DNA of 64,000 bases, taken from Casuarina equisetifolia. Its lineage: Eukaryota > Streptophyta > Magnoliopsida > Fagales > Casuarinaceae. The DNA lies in contig CM052360.1 of the NCBI GenBank assembly GCA_028551475.1, forward strand, positions 112,501-176,500, in the 5' to 3' direction. The notes under the pieces are model-generated. The model saw only the letters and a program-made list of their open reading frames with translations, ran no database searches and was not told the DNA's origin. Of this stretch, positions 11,175 to 22,024 are shown one piece after another (the stretch's first letter is position 1; each line of letters starts with the position of its first letter). The translations under genes were made by a program, and so were the position numbers.

Positions 11175-12805
11175 TAAGATACTCCCTTAAACCAAAAGAA
11201 AAGGCAAAGGATGACAATGAAAGAATGAATTCGAGGATTACGGTCAAAGGTTTCAAGCAACCCATCCTGTCCCATGCAAAGCTCGGTTGTCGGATACGAA
11301 AACCAACCTAGACAGGAAACGTGGTGATCATTAGGGAAAGGGTTATCTTTGATCCACCCTATCATGAAAGAAGCTGATTTCTAAATCCAACATTTCATAA
11401 GATGAGTCACAAGAGACCCCTCATTCTTATAATCATCTACATGAAATAAGAGGTAAGCCGTTCGAAAGAAATTTCTCGTACTGCTTGCTATTTTCGTGGG
11501 GACAGGTTCATAAGGCGAATTCAACTACTTCGGCTGAAACCGGTGGCCGAGAAACGCTCACAGATTCCTAGTACGGGAGTGCAAGAAATGAACGGCCAGC
11601 TACGAAGAATAAACTAACTGCTTGAAGACATATATGCCTGAAACAACTGGACGAATCGAATTCTCTTTTCAATCTTCCACCAACCTTCTCTTTTCTTCCC
11701 AAGCACCGTTCCTTACTCTCAACCCTATATAAACCACCCCTCCCACGACACCCCAGACCCAAGCTATAGTTACATACTCCCAAGTTCCCCGCCATAAGAA
11801 ACCAAATGTGCACTTGAGAAGAAGCAAAGGAAAATGGGAGCACGCTTTTCCAACGCCGACAGGCGTAATCCGCTAGAGACATCGCGCATTCTTGTCTTCC
11901 ATTCAAAAGACCAATGGAACGCCCACTTCCAGGCCTCCAGGCAAACAGACAAATTAGTAACACTAAGATGACCGAGTCTCGTTTTTTCAACGCGATTGTG
12001 CTTCTAACAGCTTTTCTAACTTTGAAGTTATTTGTTGTTCACGTACTTGTTTTCGGTGCTGAAGCTGGTGATTGATTTTACCGCTACCTGGTGCGGACCC
12101 TGTCGAATCATGGGGGTGGTCCTCAAAGAGTTTGCTGCCAAATACACGGATGTGGAGTTCATAAAGTTCCTCACTAGAGCTCATTATGTCTGAGGGCCAC
12201 TCGTGTTTCTTGGATGATAATAGCATCGTATAATAACTGCAAACAGTCTCTGGCTCGCGAGTTCGCTGTGGAAGCATTACCAACGTTCATACTAGTAAAG
12301 AAGGGGAAAGCGACTGACAAGGCTGTGGGGGCTGCCAAGGAAGACCTGCAGAAGAAGATTGAGATGCACAGGATATAGCACAAGGTTGTAGATGCTATGA
12401 ACAATAAAGAATATGTATCCTCCTTGTCTACAAATTTAACAGAAATAAAATGATATGCAAGTAATCGAACAAATATATCAGTATACGCTCTCAATCCGGT
12501 AGTTCATTTGAGAACTGAAAACGGAGGAATTCCATACGAATACAAATGAGCAGGAACATTACTCTCTAAAGAGAATAGCACTTTCAATCTCATACTTAAT
12601 CCGAAATCTGTTGATGCTCCAAAATACGTAACTCCAAAATACATCATTAAAAAATGTTCTATTTGTGTCTGTACACTAAAAGAAAAATTCCCTTTACATT
12701 TTCTAGGCTACAAATTAGAATTAAATAAAACCAAAGTCACCCTGCAGCAAGCAATGGCAGTAGCTGAGGATGAAAGTTTTTATCCTTCCGCTACTTACTG
12801 CTATC
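11175..12805 (+). repeat. Tandem segmental duplication, unit 2 (with broken thioredoxin h)
   Basis: Second copy of the roughly 1.65 kb unit described for 9430-11085. Its right end reaches to within about 140 bases of the stop codon of the minus-strand DnaJ gene, so the duplicated segment includes what is probably DnaJ 3' untranslated sequence. Unit 1 carries the matching piece without a DnaJ gene beside it. Confidence 0.8.
11834..12378 (+). pseudogene. Thioredoxin h, second copy, disrupted by a deletion across a splice donor
   Basis: Exon 1 (11834-11956) and the start of exon 2 (12065-12166) match the intact copy and keep WCGPC. After the codons for EFIK, about 42 bases present in copy 1 are missing. 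They encoded IDVDELE and held the GT donor of intron 2. Reading on gives eight unrelated codons and a TGA at 12191-12193. Exon 3 (12247-12378, ALPTF and a new stop) is still open but cannot be joined by a normal splice. The predicted product would lack the cis-proline half of the fold. A TATA box and AATAAA (12403) remain, so it may be transcribed. It also has Val in place of the post-active-site proline, so that change predates the duplication. Confidence 0.8.
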
Positions 12806-12945
12806 AACAAAAAATGGCATCCGTTCAAACTTCCATCCTACTATTCACAATCCTTGCTCTTATTAGTGCAACAGCACGTATTTACATCCTTCGCTGACCC
12901 GACGATGTTAACCAGAGTCCTGGGTAGTTTCTGCATATATCCCTC

Positions 12946-15461
12946 CTAGTTATCAGCTCCACCCAGTGCCCTCCTCAAGTCTGATTTCTGTTCTGCAGAG
13001 AGCCTTGAAGGAAAAATAATGTCAAACTCAATAATAAGGTTTCCTTTCTGGTTGGGCTCCTTTGAGATAGGCATTCCTTCATTTGGGATCACCATTTCAT
13101 GGCCAGGTTTTACAACATCGGTCATTGAGATTGCAAGAGTCCTTCCATCCAAGGTTGTCAGATTAAAAGTTACCCCAGTGAGAGCCTCCAATAGTGATAT
13201 TTTCTGATTAACCATCAGATCATTCCCATCCCTCCTGAAAATAGCATGAGGTTTCTCATCAACCACGAAAATTAGATCAGCTGGAGTAACGCCAGGTTCT
13301 TGGTTGCCTTTCTCAGGAAAGGTAATTTTCGTCCCCTTCTTCCAACCAGGTTTTATATCTATTTTCAAGATTTCTTCAACAGTCTTAGGCCTACTGCAAA
13401 AAAGATTGCATGTATGTGAAGCCATGAAGAGAAGAAAAGTTCACACTGCATAACATACAGTGGCACTTGAGAACAAACAAACCAATCAAGACACCACAAA
13501 ATAGATTTAGGGATGGAACTTGGTTCCAGCCAAAACATGTTCAGCCACAACGCACAGAAGCAAACCTAACTAACGCAGGGTTGGCTTTGTTAATTCAAAC
13601 CAGGGGCCCAGCTTGAGCCCCGAAAGAACACACAAGACTTTTTACTAATACAGATTCAAGATTAGATAAACAAAGAAAAGGGTAAAAGAAACAGGGGCTG
13701 ATCAGTTCGGATACATTCCTAACTATATGCCACAATGTAAAAAATTAACTCATAGTTGTAATATCACATTTCAATTCACTAAAACAGCTAACAAAATCAG
13801 CCAGGCTAAATAGGACTTTCATAATCAGTTTTTCATAGCTAAAACTAGGAACCATTTCCTTTAATCACCAGTTGCTCAATGAAAATTTTCTAAAGTTTGT
13901 TAGCAATGGGTACAGATAACTCAACCCAAACCCAAAGTCAAATCATGGGTTGCCTGAATTTCCTGAGCTTCGACCAGATCAAGCACCTTATAGCACCAAA
14001 GTAGCCCAGTCAGAGTAATCTGTTCTTCTGTATCTACCCAGTTGGGTGACGAGTTATGAAAATGTCAAAAATTTTAGATTAGTTACCCTAATACTTGGGA
14101 TGCTGAACATAACTAAGTTGACTTCCCCAAGGCTTAAAAGAAAAGAAATATGTCCCTTTAGAATGGTATTCTGAAAATCCTAGAATACTTCTCATTCCCA
14201 TAAAATTTCTTCAAGAGGGACAATAACTGTGGCAAGCAACAAAAACTAACCAGAAATCAAACATTTTTCCTCTTTCGTTTTGTGGGCGTGTGCGTATAAG
14301 TACGAGCAAGCAATAAAAGAATATCGGCAGCCAAAAACGCATGTGCTTAGTTTATTTTCATGTCTTTTTGAACCATGAGGTGATACATGCTCAGTATCTG
14401 GAATTCAGGCAGAACAGCATGGAAGCTTCCTCATGATTATATGCAACGATTACATGGTCTAATTGGAGGGTGTTGCACAGTGAAGTTGGTGAGATATCCA
14501 AGGCAGAGACATTCCAACAAATCGGCTTATGCATTTAACAAACTTTTTGTAACTTAAGAACTTCTCTATGCTGCTTCTAGGACAGAAAATTTCACAAAAA
14601 TCTCATAAAACGAGAACTCCAAGCAATGGATCCAAAATGCAGAATTCAGTTCTCTGACGTACAAAAGTGTTATATTCTCATTCATAGAATCTTATAACCG
14701 TAGAAGCTCAAGATTCTCCCTGGTCACCAACTCAAAAGGGATTCCCCGCAAGATACGCATTTGGCTCAATCTTAAGGGGAAGCCCAAATTTTCCATTATT
14801 TTCACGCATCCACATCCGCTAATCGGCAACTAGAAACAATAAGAGAACAATATTGACATTTGCAATCAAAACGGGAAAAAGTCGTATCAGTTTGACATGA
14901 AATGCCTAAAAATAAGAGCACGAGTAACAAGAGCAAGAAATAGATAGCGTACCCGAACTCATCAGGTACAGAGCGGGAAATCCTCATCTTCTTTCTGCAA
15001 CCCTTGTAGAGCTCCTCCAAACTACACACCAGCTTGCTCTCTATCGGCGCGGCCTTGACATTCGCCTTCTTTTTCGCCGGGGCCCTCCCAGCCTCGGGGA
15101 CGCCGTTCCCATTTCTGAACCTTCCCCCGCCGTCACCACCACCGAAGAACTCCGCGAAGATGTCCTCGGCATCGCGAGGATTGTACCTAAAACCCGAGGG
15201 GCCCCCTGCAGAGTTAGGTTTGGCGATCTCCGCCGCCTGCAGCCCCTCCTCGCCATAGAGGTCGTAGATCTGCCGCTTCTGAGGGTCGCTGAGCACGTCA
15301 TAGGCCTCGGAGATTTGCTTGAACTTGGCCTCCGCCTCTTTCTTGTTCTCAGGGTTCTTGTCCGGATGCCACTTCATGGCCAGCCTCTTGTACGCCTTCT
15401 TCAATTCCTCCTCGGTGGCGTTCCGCTTCACCTTCAGTATGTTGTAGTAGTCCACTCCCAT
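12946..15461 (-). CDS. DnaJ / HSP40 co-chaperone, class B (DNAJB1-like)
   Basis: Two exons on the minus strand, 15461-14953 and 13393-12946, joined in phase 2 across a 1.56 kb intron, give 318 residues. The J domain occupies about 1-68 with the HPD motif at 32-34 (KWHPDKN). A Gly/Phe-rich linker follows ([19 protein letters not shown]), then the two C-terminal substrate-binding domains ([40 protein letters not shown]). There is no CxxCxGxG zinc finger, so it is class B. The HPD loop stimulates HSP70 ATPase and the C-terminal domains hold unfolded clients, in cytosol and nucleus. The start is the first in-frame ATG. Length is normal for the family. Confidence 0.92.
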
Positions 15462-16002
15462 CCCCTCTTTGGTCCTTGAATTCTCTGAAACTCTCCCAAT
15501 TATAGGAACGTTGTGATCGTTTTGTATGATTGCAATTGGTCCAACGAGTGTGAAAGTCGGCAACGATGCTTGAAACGAGGTCGGACAAAAAAAACCGGCG
15601 TGTCGGCCGTTGCCCAGAAAGCCAAAGCGAACGCGCTAGGGAGGAGAGCTCACGGTTTTGATACGCGTCTCGGGATTTTCTTTTGAGGGGGAATATTTGT
15701 GTAACAGGGGTAGTGTTGAAGAATGCATCAAAGTCCATTTGTTTTTAGCCAAATTTAATTCATTTCGAATAAGTCTTTTGCGAGTTTAGTGTTCCACTCG
15801 TTTCGTTTCGTGTACACCGGGTGACAGGCGTGTAAGCGTATCAGGAACGTATTTCTTAAAAGAGAACGTGCAGTGAAGTAGTAGCAATAGCTGGAGTGAT
15901 ATGAGAGAGGATCTTTTGATCTGAGAGAAGAGTTTCAAGGGAATCTGACGGCTCGTCGCGGAGAGGGCGAGTAGAGACGACGCAATAATTAATATGTCTC
16001 CG

Positions 16003-16039
16003 CTACACTACACTACACGACACTACACGACACGACACG
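16003..16039. repeat. Degenerate tandem repeat of ACACT / ACACG units
   Basis: Seven or so five-base units (CTACA, CGACA variants) follow one another in the shared upstream region of the DnaJ and PPR genes. No known element is recognised. Confidence 0.8.
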
Positions 16040-16536
16040 TCACCATTTGCTGTTATTTCATTCGTCAACCAAAAACCCCCGCTATTCACGCCTTTCCCAG
16101 CTGATGGGTCGGTCCGACTTTTAATATCTAAAATCCAGATCTGACCAATTTGGTAATTACCGCATTATAATATTATGCTAATATATGTTAATTTAATATA
16201 TTGGAAAGATAAGAATCAACTATGCGCATAAATTTCACAATTCAATTCTGAATTCTTCTCCTTTGTTCCCGTCGTATTTCAACGACTACTAAGCAGGTGC
16301 ACAAAAAGTAGAGCATATTATATTGGCTTGATGGTCCTCCTGCAGCAGGTGCAGCGAGATTTCGATGGCTGTTTTTTTTCGCCAGCGAAAGACCACATTG
16401 CCAGTGTGTTTCTCTATCCAAATCGGGCCTGAACAACAGTTGGCTCTGAAGATTTCCCAGGCTCTCACATTCCAATGTTGTAAATCAAATTCTTCTTTTT
16501 TACTTTACCAACCAAACTGAGTTAGAAATGGACTTC

Positions 16537-16545
16537 TATTTATAG
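16537..16545 (+). promoter_or_regulatory. Possible TATA box of the DYW PPR gene
   Basis: TATTTATAG lies 115 bases before the ATG at 16660. It overlaps the end of a six-codon ATG-to-TAG frame at 16528, which matters only if transcription starts further upstream. Confidence 0.4.
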
Positions 16546-16659
16546 TGGCAGAGGGCCGTGGTCTTACCAACAAAAGAACTTTCCGCCTGTTGCTGCTCCC
16601 ATTCTGAGGCTCAGTTGCTCAATTATATCTGCTATGATAGTGAGTCTGTAGACGTGGGA

Positions 16660-18504
16660 ATGGTCCTCGCAATTGCACCAAGCCCGCCCCGCCCGGGCTC
16701 CCCTGCATTCTCAATCAACAACAGCAAAAATGGCTACTCAGCTAATCATCACAACCACAGCCGTCTTCTCCTGTTGTTGGATGAGTGTACCGAAATGTCC
16801 CGGCTAAAACAAATCCACGCTCACACGCTCCGCACTACCTCAACCCACAATCCACATGCTCTTTTTCTTTATACCCGAATTCTTCACTTCTCATCCCTGG
16901 CTGACACCGACTACGCGTCCCGGGTTTTTTATCAAATAGACAACCCCAACTCCTTCGCGTGGAACACTCTTATGAGGGCTTATGCACGAAGCTCCCAGCG
17001 CAAAGAGGAGGCCATATCACTGTTTGTTACGATGTTGGAACAAGGAAAAGTCGTGCCCGATAAGCATACGTTTCCGTTTGTTTTGAAAGCCTGTGCATAT
17101 TTATTTGCGTTGTTTGAAGGGAGGCAGGTGCATGCCCAGGCTCTGAAACTTGGATTTAAGTCGGATGTGTATGTAAATAACAGTTTGATTCATCTATATG
17201 GCACTTGTGGGTGCCTGGATTTAGCCCAGAAAATATTTGAAATTATGCCAGAAAGGAGTGTCGTTTCGTGGAACGCCATAATTGATGCCCACGTTCGGGT
17301 AGGGGAGTTTGACAGTGCATTGAAGCTGTTTGGTGAGATGCAGAATATGTTTGAGCCTGATGGGTATACGATGCAGAGTGTTATTAGTGCTTGTGCTGGT
17401 CTCGGTGCTGTGTCTCTGGGGATGTGGGCTCATGCTTGTTTATTAAGAAGGTGTGGAGCGGAAATGTTTCGCGATGTTTTAGTGAACAATTGCTTGGTGG
17501 ATATGTACTGCAAATGTGGGTCGTGGGAAATGGCTCAGCAAGTCTTTGAGAGGATGCTTAAACGCGATATAAATTCGTGGAATTCAATGATTTTGGGGTT
17601 AGCCATGCATGGGAAGGCCAAGGAAGCGCTGGAGTATTTTGACCGTACGGTTAGGACCGAGAGCTGGGTGCCTAATTCTATCACGTTTGTGGGTGTTTTG
17701 GGTGCGTGTAACCACAGGGGCCTTGTGAGCGAGGGCCGCAAATATTTTGATATGATGGTCACAGAGTACAAGGTTGAGCCCCAATTAGAGCACTATGGAT
17801 GCCTTGTAGATCTCCTTGCTCGTGCCGGGTTCATTGATGAAGCTTTGAAGTTGGTGTCAGATATGCCCACTAAACCTGATGTTGTAATTTGGAGGAGTCT
17901 TCTTGATGCTTGCTGCAAGAAAAATGCAGGTGTAGAGCTTGGCCAAGAAATGGCCTCACAGATCCTCGAGTCAGAAGGAGATGACAGTAGTGGGGCTTAT
18001 GTGCTTTTATCCAAAGTCTACGCATCGGCTCGCAGGTGGGATGATGTTGGTTTGATTAGGAAAATGATGACGGATAAGGGTGTAATGAAGGAGCCTGGCT
18101 GGAGTTCAATAGAGATGGATGGTATTTTTCATGAATTTCTTGCTGGCGACACATCTCATCCTCAAACCAAGCAAATATATCAGGTGTTGGATGTGATTGA
18201 AGAAAGACTAGAATCAGCAGGGCATGTACCTGACGTTTCACAAGCGTCGATGGTTGATGAGCTCATTGATGAAAAACAGCATGCTCTTAGGCTGCATAGT
18301 GAGAGACTTGCCATTGCTTTTGGGCTCTTAAACTTGGAACCGGGCATGCCAATACGTATATTTAAGAATCTTCGGGTATGTGATGAGTGCCACAAGGTTA
18401 CCAAATTAATCTCTAGAATCTATAGAGTGGAGATTATTATGAGAGATCGTGCTCGGTTTCATCATTTTAGAGATGGCTTCTGCTCTTGCATGGATTATTG
18501 GTGA
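16660..18504 (+). CDS. CRR28: DYW-class PPR protein, CRR28-like (chloroplast RNA editing)
   Basis: A single exon of 614 residues from the first in-frame ATG. The frame stays open 34 codons further up but has no ATG there. The N-terminus is an organelle-targeting-like leader. PLS-type pentatricopeptide repeats run from about residue 50 to 400 (NSFAWNTLMRAYA, DVYVNNSLIHLYG, SVVSWNAIIDAHV), then the E and E+ regions (WRSLLDACC, KEPGWSSIE) and a DYW deaminase-like domain. The domain has HSE at 546, paired Cys in VCDECH (574 and 577), CSC, and the terminal DYW. Sequence and length match my memory of Arabidopsis CRR28 (At1g59720), which edits plastid ndhB and ndhD transcripts. The domain is complete, so deaminase activity is expected. 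Confidence 0.9.
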   Translation: MVLAIAPSPPRPGSPAFSINNSKNGYSANHHNHSRLLLLLDECTEMSRLKQIHAHTLRTTSTHNPHALFLYTRILHFSSLADTDYASRVFYQIDNPNSFAWNTLMRAYARSSQRKEEAISLFVTMLEQGKVVPDKHTFPFVLKACAYLFALFEGRQVHAQALKLGFKSDVYVNNSLIHLYGTCGCLDLAQKIFEIMPERSVVSWNAIIDAHVRVGEFDSALKLFGEMQNMFEPDGYTMQSVISACAGLGAVSLGMWAHACLLRRCGAEMFRDVLVNNCLVDMYCKCGSWEMAQQVFERMLKRDINSWNSMILGLAMHGKAKEALEYFDRTVRTESWVPNSITFVGVLGACNHRGLVSEGRKYFDMMVTEYKVEPQLEHYGCLVDLLARAGFIDEALKLVSDMPTKPDVVIWRSLLDACCKKNAGVELGQEMASQILESEGDDSSGAYVLLSKVYASARRWDDVGLIRKMMTDKGVMKEPGWSSIEMDGIFHEFLAGDTSHPQTKQIYQVLDVIEERLESAGHVPDVSQASMVDELIDEKQHALRLHSERLAIAFGLLNLEPGMPIRIFKNLRVCDECHKVTKLISRIYRVEIIMRDRARFHHFRDGFCSCMDYW

Positions 18505-21500
18505 TGTCTCTGTGTTGTAAATGAACTTTTATAATCAGTCGTGGATGTTTTAAGGTTGAGGAATTTGGAGAACCATTTTTTTTTTTAATTAAACACTTAT
18601 GCCCACAGCAAACAGGCTTCTAGTTTGGCTATTAAAAGGTGCCTACCCTCGCAAATCCACCTCACATGAACTTCCAAACATGGTAATAGAGGCCTTGAGT
18701 CTATTAAGAGGGGTTGCTTAATCTCTCTTGATAGGTGTAGGACTTCTTCAATCCAACATTATTCATAGTTCAAGCTCAGTATTTTACCAATGAAGTGACT
18801 AGCCATTTTTTGGATTAGGTTGAATCACACCAAGAAAGTAAGTCTGATACCATAATAGACACTGAATCCATCTTTACCCCAAAGGTCTTATAAAATAAAA
18901 TAAAAATGAATTGCCCAAACTCATAGAGCACATAATAAACTCCCTCTTCAGTCCAACGCGCGCCACCCCTGCTCTGCAAGGCGACGTTAGCAAGCCAAGC
19001 AAAAAAAGGGACAGTCTCCTCCCAAAAAAGGGGTATGAAGAGTTCACTATAACAAGATTCACTCTTCATATCTCTTTTTTGGCCCAGGTGTTTGCACTGC
19101 ACGCATGAAGAATGAATTACAAGATTCTTCCAAACTGTCATGGCATTCAGGCGCTGGTGGCTATATTGCTGGAGGCCATCCGAAAAAATTGATGGAAATT
19201 TTATTAATTCTTTTAACACTAGATCATCCATATAATACTCGTCACAGCTTACCCACGTTAATGTGTACCGAAATGGGTACAATGAATAGAAATGAACTCA
19301 GATGCCAGACTTTATCTGTCGTAACAGCATGTGTTGGTTATATTTTACCTTTACATGTACAGAAAACCATGCTAAGTTTACACTGACGGTAGCATGACTC
19401 AGATAAAGCAAATGTTTCCCAGCTTGATCTATCGAAAATGATATCTCAACTAGCAATTGTTTCACTCCACAGGTCAACATTTGTTTGGTGTACTTTAGAT
19501 GCAAGTGAACATGTTGAACAAGTAATATAATAATAAGAAAGATATCGTCTCATAGAGATCGGTGATTACTAGACCAATTAATTACTAATTGTAAACAACT
19601 CTTATAAGTTATCTAGCAAAGCAAATTGATAGATAATAGATTAACTAACTAAATCTAAGAAAACTAAATATAAAAAATATGTTAGAGTATCCAATTTCAT
19701 CATAATTACTAGGTACTAATATTGATTATTTATGTTTACAAGATAGATAATATTTATGTAATGACAGAACTTCTTAATTTATTTACTATCCTATATCTAG
19801 GTATAACAAACCTATTTAGCTTATTAATTCACTATATCTCTATATGTGAATTGAAACAAATCAAATGCATTAGAATTTATAAATATTCTCAGTTTACATA
19901 GAAAGCCACACAAATAATATGGTATATGTCTATCCATATTTAATTTATAGTTACAAATTACAAGAAGCAACTGCATATCATTTTCTATTAATCTCAAACA
20001 TGTAAATCAGATCACTCAAGTGGTAACTAATCACTTAAAAGTATTAAACACAGTAATATGTAACTTTTCATAAACAAAATACCTTACAAAACATAATAAT
20101 TATAAGATTCATATCATCATAATTAGGTTATATCATAACTATAACAAAAATAAACTAAAACATAAAAAAATAATGAAGAAGAACAATAATAAAAAATAAA
20201 GAAGGCATCTTGAATTCAAGAATAATAAGTTTATCACCTTTTTTATCTTATATTCTAAAAAACCTTAAGTTGTGCTCAATTTCCTCCTCTCCCTTTTTTG
20301 TTTGCCTCTTCTCTTCTCTTAAATAAGATTTAGGTTTAAACCTCTCTCTTATTCGGCTAGAAGTGGGTTTTGGAGACCAAAGACAATTAGGTCTTGAACT
20401 CTTATAATAATTAGGCTTTGAATTCCTAAGATGACTAGGTTTTATAATTATTTAGAAAACCTAATAACAATGAAAAATCTAAAGTCTAAGCTCATATTGA
20501 TCTACTTAATCTTGATATTTTAACCATATTTTGTATATAATAAACATTATGTTCTCTATGTTTATTTTTTTTCATGCTTACTTATGTTACAAAAACAAGA
20601 CAAATTTAAGTAAATAAAAAAAATTTAAATATTTTTATAAATATTATATTATTTATTATCTAAAAATAATTAAAATAACTTTATAAAAATAGAGACGCCG
20701 TCCCAGCTCGTGAAAAGCGACAAAACCCGTGCTGGTTTTCCACTGCTGCCAGCTTGACGATGCACATGCTTTCCTCGGATATTGTATTGTTCGTCAGTCG
20801 CCGTGTTAGTTTTTATGGCGCAATGAACTCTGCTGCAGTATTTGACAGTCATAACTGCTCATTTTTACAACGGTTCTGTATTTGTATGATAAAGCAGTTA
20901 TTACGTTCATTCAATCTTCATATCAAGAGCACGAATTCAAGTTCTTGGTAGTAGAACCGCTGCATCCTGCCTCCAGTGGTTTAAACATTTTACTTGGATA
21001 TTCTGTATGCCCTGCAGGGGTGCCCTTGCATGTCCAAGTCATTGCTAAAATCATGCCTTACATAAGTCCCAACTTAAATGTTCAGAGAATTTCTCTTCAA
21101 TACCTTTTATTTCATTTCTTAATAAAATGAGATGAAATACTTAAGGATAGATCTTTGCTTATATAAGTAGCTGACTTGGGCTTGTAATAATGTCCACCAT
21201 ATATATGCTTCTTACAAATAAGATAAGTCCCAAAAGATAAATGTGAATTCTTATCAATACAAGGTAAAGTGACCTTTTCATTGTCAAAATCAAGTTACCT
21301 ATACTATGATTTGATTTATTAGTTATTTCGCAATTTTGCTTCATTAACGTAAACGCACTTATTAACTATATTGCTATATGCTCTGCAGGGGCGCTTGCGT
21401 GTCGATTGTTGCTAAATCATGTCCTAAATTGAGCCACTCTCCCAGTATAAGTTCATAGCATCCCCAAGTATCATTATTTTCCCGGATTTCCAAATTATTC

Positions 21501-22024
21501 TTCAAAGCCAGCTAGGCCTCAATTTTTTGAAGTTTCTCACACATGGAGCAAGTCAGATGAATAGATTTTCTTTTTTGATGGATGTATCTCCAAGAAACAC
21601 TTTCACGATGTTCAAATAATTCTTAGTAAATTCATCCTTGAAAATCATAATTCACTTAGAAAAACTTATCAAATAATTTCCCCAAAAAAATAATTATTGA
21701 AGCCTGACGAGACACTAAAAGAAACGGGAGATGCAAAAGCACCAAACTATACAAATGCAGGCAAGATTGCATAAAGCATGCACGACAACCCCAGATGAAA
21801 ACCTGTTGAAAAGCATTATCAGAATTGCTCCTAATAATCTTATTGGAACACTATCAAAGGGTCCTTCTCCGTCTCTCCATTGAATCGCAGAGTATAAAAC
21901 AAGAGGTAAGCTGGAAAAGTTGTTCTGATTGCTTTGAAGCGGAATATGAATAAGCTCGAACCAGCAGGTAAGGAAAAGGTTTGCATATATTCTGATTAAA
22001 ACTGTAGCAGTCCACGCGATGCTT
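18505..22024. other. AT-rich intergenic region
   Basis: No gene could be supported. From 19500 to 20700 the sequence is strongly AT-rich. A piece around 20690-20900 is less AT-rich but shows no recognisable product. A primer-binding-site-like motif on the minus strand (TGGTATCAGAC, 18842-18852) hints at an old LTR element around 18.6-19.3 kb, without visible LTR pairs. Confidence 0.5.
21005..21430. repeat. Two related copies of a ~56 bp segment
   Basis: About 21005-21060 and 21376-21430 share TATGCYCTGCAGGGG, then TTGC(A/G)TGTC, ATT(G/C)TTGCTAAA-like and TCATG, with small gaps. They lie 3' of the first DUF569 gene and look like an old local duplication. Confidence 0.65.

Larger units (their letters stand above)
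15462..16659. other. Divergent intergenic region between the DnaJ and PPR genes
   Basis: Both neighbours are transcribed away from this 1.2 kb stretch, so it holds the promoters of both. The DnaJ leader is GC-rich. I looked for clear heat-shock elements (repeated nGAAn) and did not find a convincing array. A pentamer-like tandem repeat lies at 16003-16039. Small open frames here look random. Confidence 0.5.

Noticed and set aside
15462-15563. N-terminal extension of the DnaJ frame
   Set aside because: No ATG in the extension; MGVDYY at 15461 is the normal family start.
15462-15800. Heat-shock element upstream of the DnaJ gene
   Set aside because: Isolated GAA/TTC triplets only; no array of alternating nGAAn units.
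16242-16475. 77-codon minus-strand frame upstream of the DYW PPR gene
   Set aside because: No recognisable domain; lies in the divergent promoter region and looks random.
16558-16659. 34-codon N-terminal extension of the DYW PPR protein
   Set aside because: Starts with GTG and has no ATG; the first in-frame ATG is at 16660 and fits the family start.
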